From Legionella sp. 515359 (GTDB lineage Bacteria > Pseudomonadota > Gammaproteobacteria > Legionellales > Legionellaceae): a stretch of 42,463 nucleotides of DNA. The notes under the pieces were generated by a model. That model did no database searches. It was not told the DNA's origin and saw only the letters and a program-made list of their open reading frames with translations. The stretch is from positions 1 through 42,463 of the forward strand of contig JAPCYN010000035.1 in assembly GCA_025941565.1 (NCBI GenBank), given 5' to 3'. Shown here piece by piece: positions 40,320 through 42,463 of this stretch (its first letter is position 1; each line of letters begins with the position of its first letter). The position numbers were made by a program, and so were the translations under genes.

Positions 40320-41087
40320 CTTAAAGTTCTGAGCATCCATTTCCAAAAGATCCAGATATTTTTGACTAACGCCTTGCTGTGTTATGGGGGGTATATAGAG
40401 AGTTGAAACTGCGGTAACCACAGCTTGTTTTAATTCACGTAGTTTAATCCATTCGATTCTTGTTTTTTGTGTAGGCAGAATGGATGCTTCATAAATACAC
40501 ACTAACTGTTCATCAAGATAATAAGTTCGAAGGTAATCACATAGAATATTTAGTTTTTGAGTTTGTTTTGTGTCATGCATACCCAGATTAGAAATTTGCC
40601 AAAGAATGATGTGCGCATATACATCTACTCGCCTTTCATAAATAAGCAGCTCTGTTGCATCAATTGCAAAACAGCCTTGATCACCAGGATCAATTTGTAA
40701 ATCTGAAAAGAGGCAATCCATAGAAGATACTGCTGGCAATATTACTGCATTTCCATTCTCAGCTCTGATTTTTTTTACCGCACTCAAGGCAGATTCAGCA
40801 AAAACTGTAGGATGTCCATAAAAAACCACACAAAGATGTTTAACCCGTTGATACTCGCTAATTATATGAGTGGTGATTTTGTGATAAGCATCAACTCGTT
40901 TATCAGAATTAAAATAAATAGACTCTAACGACTCAGCTTCTTTAGCCTCACGACCAATCCATTCTTTCAGGCTGTCTTCATTAACTAAATATAAAACCTT
41001 ATCCGCTTTTTGAATGACTCGTTTAGTCTCTTCCGTCAAATGAGCAATCGACTTTATTCCAGAACCTACAACAATAAGTGTGTGCAT
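40287..41087 (-). CDS. Borosin-type peptide backbone alpha-N-methyltransferase (split, TP-methylase fold)
   Basis: This is a 266-residue SAM-dependent methyltransferase of the tetrapyrrole-methylase fold. It tracks the methyltransferase domain of the fungal borosin enzyme OphMA: LIVVGSGIKSIAHLT at the start, VVFYGHPTVF (about 87-96), LPAVSSMDCLFSDLQIDP (117-134) and STLYIPP (228-234). Tyr58, Arg64 and Tyr68 keep the spacing of OphMA Tyr66, Arg72 and Tyr76. OphMA carries its substrate at its own C-terminus; here the enzyme ends in a polar tail, so a separate peptide is expected. The start is four bases after the stop of the 54-residue peptide gene. Cobalamin or diphthamide synthesis genes are absent nearby. 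Confidence 0.86.
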   Translation of the reverse strand: MHTLIVVGSGIKSIAHLTEETKRVIQKADKVLYLVNEDSLKEWIGREAKEAESLESIYFNSDKRVDAYHKITTHIISEYQRVKHLCVVFYGHPTVFAESALSAVKKIRAENGNAVILPAVSSMDCLFSDLQIDPGDQGCFAIDATELLIYERRVDVYAHIILWQISNLGMHDTKQTQKLNILCDYLRTYYLDEQLVCIYEASILPTQKTRIEWIKLRELKQAVVTAVSTLYIPPITQQGVSQKYLDLLEMDAQNFKLSNKSHTPSK

Positions 41088-41091
41088 TTAA

Positions 41092-41256
41092 TTATTTTAT
41101 CATTACAATTTTATTTGCATTTGGTTGTTGAGGTTGATTTAAAGAAAGCTCTAAATTCATGTTTGCCTTCTGCACTTCTAAACATGTTTCTGAATTTTCA
41201 GCATTATCGAAATACTCAATACCTACCGTCTTTTCTATTACATCTAGTAAATTCAT
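41092..41256 (-). CDS. Candidate RiPP precursor peptide, 54 residues
   Basis: The peptide starts MNLLDVIEKTVGIEYF, a likely amphipathic helix. It continues through an acidic and polar linker with one Cys, and ends with an Asn/Gln/Pro-rich stretch followed by ANKIVMIK, a hydrophobic C-terminus. AGAGG lies eight bases upstream of the ATG at 41256 (a longer frame begins at 41304). It abuts the methyltransferase gene, as precursor genes do in split borosin loci. The leader looks unlike the borosin-binding domains I know, so the precursor role rests mainly on position and size. Confidence 0.6.
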   Translation of the reverse strand: MNLLDVIEKTVGIEYFDNAENSETCLEVQKANMNLELSLNQPQQPNANKIVMIK

Positions 41257-41360
41257 CCCTATTTCCTCTGTAATAATAGATCCTGTAGTCAATTGTATAA
41301 ACAATCCGAGTAAAGGTATAGCGCTTATAAAAAAAATTTAAGAATAAATATTGCATGAAA

Positions 41361-41377
41361 ATACTCGTTATGATTAA
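41361..41377. promoter_or_regulatory. Degenerate repressor half-operator upstream of alpA
   Basis: ATACTC-GTTAT-GATTAA matches the left half of the CTC-N5-GAG operator consensus but not the right. Its centre is 21 bp from a better site downstream, echoing the tandem spacing (19 bp) at the repressor gene. Confidence 0.35.
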
Positions 41378-41381
41378 ATAA

Positions 41382-41398
41382 ATGCACGAATCGAGCAT
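41382..41398. promoter_or_regulatory. Repressor operator candidate 3 in front of alpA
   Basis: ATGCAC-GAATC-GAGCAT differs from a perfect ATGCTC-N5-GAGCAT palindrome at one base. It uses the same design as the two sites in the lvrA/repressor gap, 22 kb away. It lies 44-60 bp before the alpA start, suitable for repression. Confidence 0.55.
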
Positions 41399-41441
41399 TT
41401 TGATAAATGGAAATATAAGAATATCAGGCTAGGAGTTAATT

Positions 41442-41663
41442 ATGCTGCAGACCGAATTCAAACAACAAATTTTATTTATGGGTGATATCGAACAAATCAT
41501 CGGGGTCAACCGAATCACTCTTCGACGATGGTGGTTAACTGGAAAATTCCCCAAACCGATTAAATTAAACGGTTCACTTTTATCCTGGCACTTTGAAGTG
41601 ATCCAGCAATGGATCAATCAACATATGAACATCACTAATGAATTGAACTCTCCAGCTCAATAG
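41442..41663 (+). CDS. alpA: AlpA-family excision regulator
   Basis: This 73-residue DNA-binding protein has MGDIEQIIGVNRITLRRWWLTGKFPKPIKL, the AlpA/MerR-like helix-turn-helix typical of excisionases and integrase activators of genomic islands. LLSWHFEVIQQWINQ follows. It presumably promotes excision of the element or integrase expression. AGGAG is seven bases upstream. A strong terminator follows its stop. The neighbouring operator suggests control by the CI-type repressor. Confidence 0.88.
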   Translation: MLQTEFKQQILFMGDIEQIIGVNRITLRRWWLTGKFPKPIKLNGSLLSWHFEVIQQWINQHMNITNELNSPAQ

Positions 41664-41686
41664 TCCCGCAATCTAGATCTTTTAAA

Positions 41687-41709
41687 AACAGGCAATCGCC
41701 TGTTTTTTT
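41687..41709 (+). terminator. Intrinsic terminator of alpA
   Basis: AACAGGC and GCCTGTT form a 7-bp stem around AATC, followed by a run of seven T (TTTTTTT). This is a canonical Rho-independent terminator 23 bases after the alpA stop. Confidence 0.88.
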
Positions 41710-41802
41710 GCTTATAATAATTCTTGAAAAATTTATTTTCGCCACTTTTGATTTCAAATTTTTAATTTGTCCAAGGGATTTAAAATCAATGTATGTTTTG
41801 CT

Positions 41803-42300
41803 TTATTCATAATACTTCTGTATTACTGCCTTAATACCCGACATATCAAGACCATTTGACGATGAAAAATCAATAAGATCCGCCTCTATAAACTGTAGAA
41901 GAATTTGAGCCTGTTCGGTAATACTCTTAATCTTATGAAAGAGCCTATTCTTGCTAGTTTCAAAGTACAGATCCTCCCTGTTTTGAGGCATGCATTTATG
42001 CACTAACCAATTCCTTTCCGATAAAAAAATCTCTAAAGTTTGCAGCAGTGACTCAGTGTATATACCCTCTTTTTTAGCAAGATTGATAGCTCTCCCAAGG
42101 GTATAAAAGCGATATCCTTCTAAAAGCTCATTGGCTTTTATTAAAGGCATACTATAAGGTTTTTTCACATCCCTTTTTAATGTGATTGAATGACTAAGTG
42201 CATCTTCTAAATGCTGAACCATGCATAAAGCCTCCCCGACCAAGCAGTACAGTTTGATTTCATCTTGATTCGCAGGCTTTCTTTTATATTCCGGGGACAT
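41803..42300 (-). CDS. Predicted HEPN-like protein
   Basis: This 165-residue, mostly helical protein has LYCLVGEALCMVQHLEDALSHSI (about residues 17-39) and FLSERNWLVHKCM (about 92-104). The latter contains Arg96-Asn97-x3-His101, the R-N/x-x3-H pattern of HEPN ribonucleases. Such proteins are often toxins or abortive-infection effectors, sometimes without a visible antitoxin. It sits at the presumed integrase end of the element. No ribosome-binding site stands out. Positions 42301-42463 hold no gene I can support. Confidence 0.68.
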   Translation of the reverse strand: MSPEYKRKPANQDEIKLYCLVGEALCMVQHLEDALSHSITLKRDVKKPYSMPLIKANELLEGYRFYTLGRAINLAKKEGIYTESLLQTLEIFLSERNWLVHKCMPQNREDLYFETSKNRLFHKIKSITEQAQILLQFIEADLIDFSSSNGLDMSGIKAVIQKYYE

Positions 42301-42340
42301 ATTATTTAATTAATCATTAATTATTTGTGAAGATCAAATT

Positions 42341-42365
42341 TTCTAAGTACCCACTAAAGTACCCA
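42341..42365. repeat. Short tandem repeat AGTACCCA near the window edge
   Basis: AGTACCCACTAA and AGTACCCATTAA follow each other directly as a 12-nt direct repeat with one mismatch. It is upstream of the HEPN-like gene and close to where an integrase or attachment site would be expected. Its meaning is unknown. Confidence 0.4.
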
Positions 42366-42463
42366 TTAAAATCTTTTGAGGAGGGAGGCAAATTCTAACT
42401 AGAAGTGCGACAGACAAAAATGCTGTATATTCAAGTTGTTAAATACAAGAATATCAAAGCAAA

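Noticed and set aside
40287-41087. Methyltransferase as a cobalamin/siroheme or diphthamide enzyme
   Set aside because: The sequence follows the borosin methyltransferase domain, including the Tyr-Arg-Tyr triad; no tetrapyrrole genes are nearby.
41303-41313. AATCCGAGTAA upstream of the 54-residue peptide gene as a fourth repressor operator
   Set aside because: Only one half-site matches; the left arm has no CTC.
1-42463. CRISPR arrays, tRNA or rRNA genes, IS transposases
   Set aside because: No repeated spacer pattern, no cloverleaf or rRNA-like sequence and no transposase motif was seen on reading both strands.
42301-42463. Attachment site or integrase end at the right edge
   Set aside because: Only a short 12-nt tandem repeat and a small TTCTA/TAGAA dyad are visible; no matching copy is seen at the left end.

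Overview
This AT-rich window looks like the body of an integrative conjugative element (ICE) of a Legionella species, most likely L. pneumophila or a close relative. The case rests on a CsrA paralogue of the CsrT/LvrC type linked to lvrB, lvrA and a phage-type repressor (the prpA-lvrA-lvrB-lvrC module of Legionella mobile elements). It also rests on a complete run of genomic-island type IV secretion (GI-T4SS, ICEHin1056/PFL_46xx-like) genes. Neither a relaxase nor an integrase lies inside the window, so the element extends beyond at least one edge. No tRNA, rRNA, IS element or CRISPR array was seen.

Layout. (1) 73-687: a phosphotransferase gene cut off before its catalytic half. (2) 798-17652, minus strand: about 18 tightly packed, often overlapping conjugation genes, from a short PilL-like protein through VirB8/B9/B10/B7/B4-like proteins to TraU-, TraH- and TraG-like proteins and the coupling ATPase TraD. 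TraD sits at the far downstream end instead of its usual upstream place. One small plus-strand gene (3171-3350) interrupts the run. (3) 17691-20026: regulatory module csrT, lvrB, lvrA (minus) and the divergent CI/LexA-type repressor. (4) 20056-36877, mostly plus strand: a dense cargo island of small-molecule-modifying enzymes. It holds seven GNAT acetyltransferase domains (one AAC(6')-like), two APH-type kinases, an LD-carboxypeptidase/MccF-like peptidase, a GrpB-GNAT fusion, a PNPOx-like flavoprotein, three serine beta-lactamase-fold hydrolases and a BlaI-BlaR1-like pair. In that pair the sensor is fused to what reads as a complete penicillin-binding transpeptidase domain. (5) 36986-41256: a small HTH protein, a POT-type transporter, an unrecognised 433-residue protein, a methyltransferase strikingly like the alpha-N-methyltransferase domain of borosin RiPP enzymes, and a 54-residue peptide gene directly upstream of it. 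(6) 41442-42300: an AlpA-type excision regulator and a HEPN-like protein, probably near the integrase end.

How it fits together. The repressor probably controls the lvrA/repressor divergent promoter through two CTC-N5-GAG palindromes. A matching site lies in front of alpA 22 kb away, so conjugation and excision may be derepressed together. CsrT probably adds post-transcriptional control: lvrB and csrT share a nearly identical CsrA-like leader. The cargo suggests protection against antibiotics or competitor peptides.

The strongest novelty candidate is the split-borosin-like locus at about 37.4-41.3 kb. The repressor-operator reuse, the M56-transpeptidase sensor fusion and the paired serine hydrolases with an inserted Legionella-type module come next. 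Function calls rest on motif recognition by eye. No database or structural search was run.
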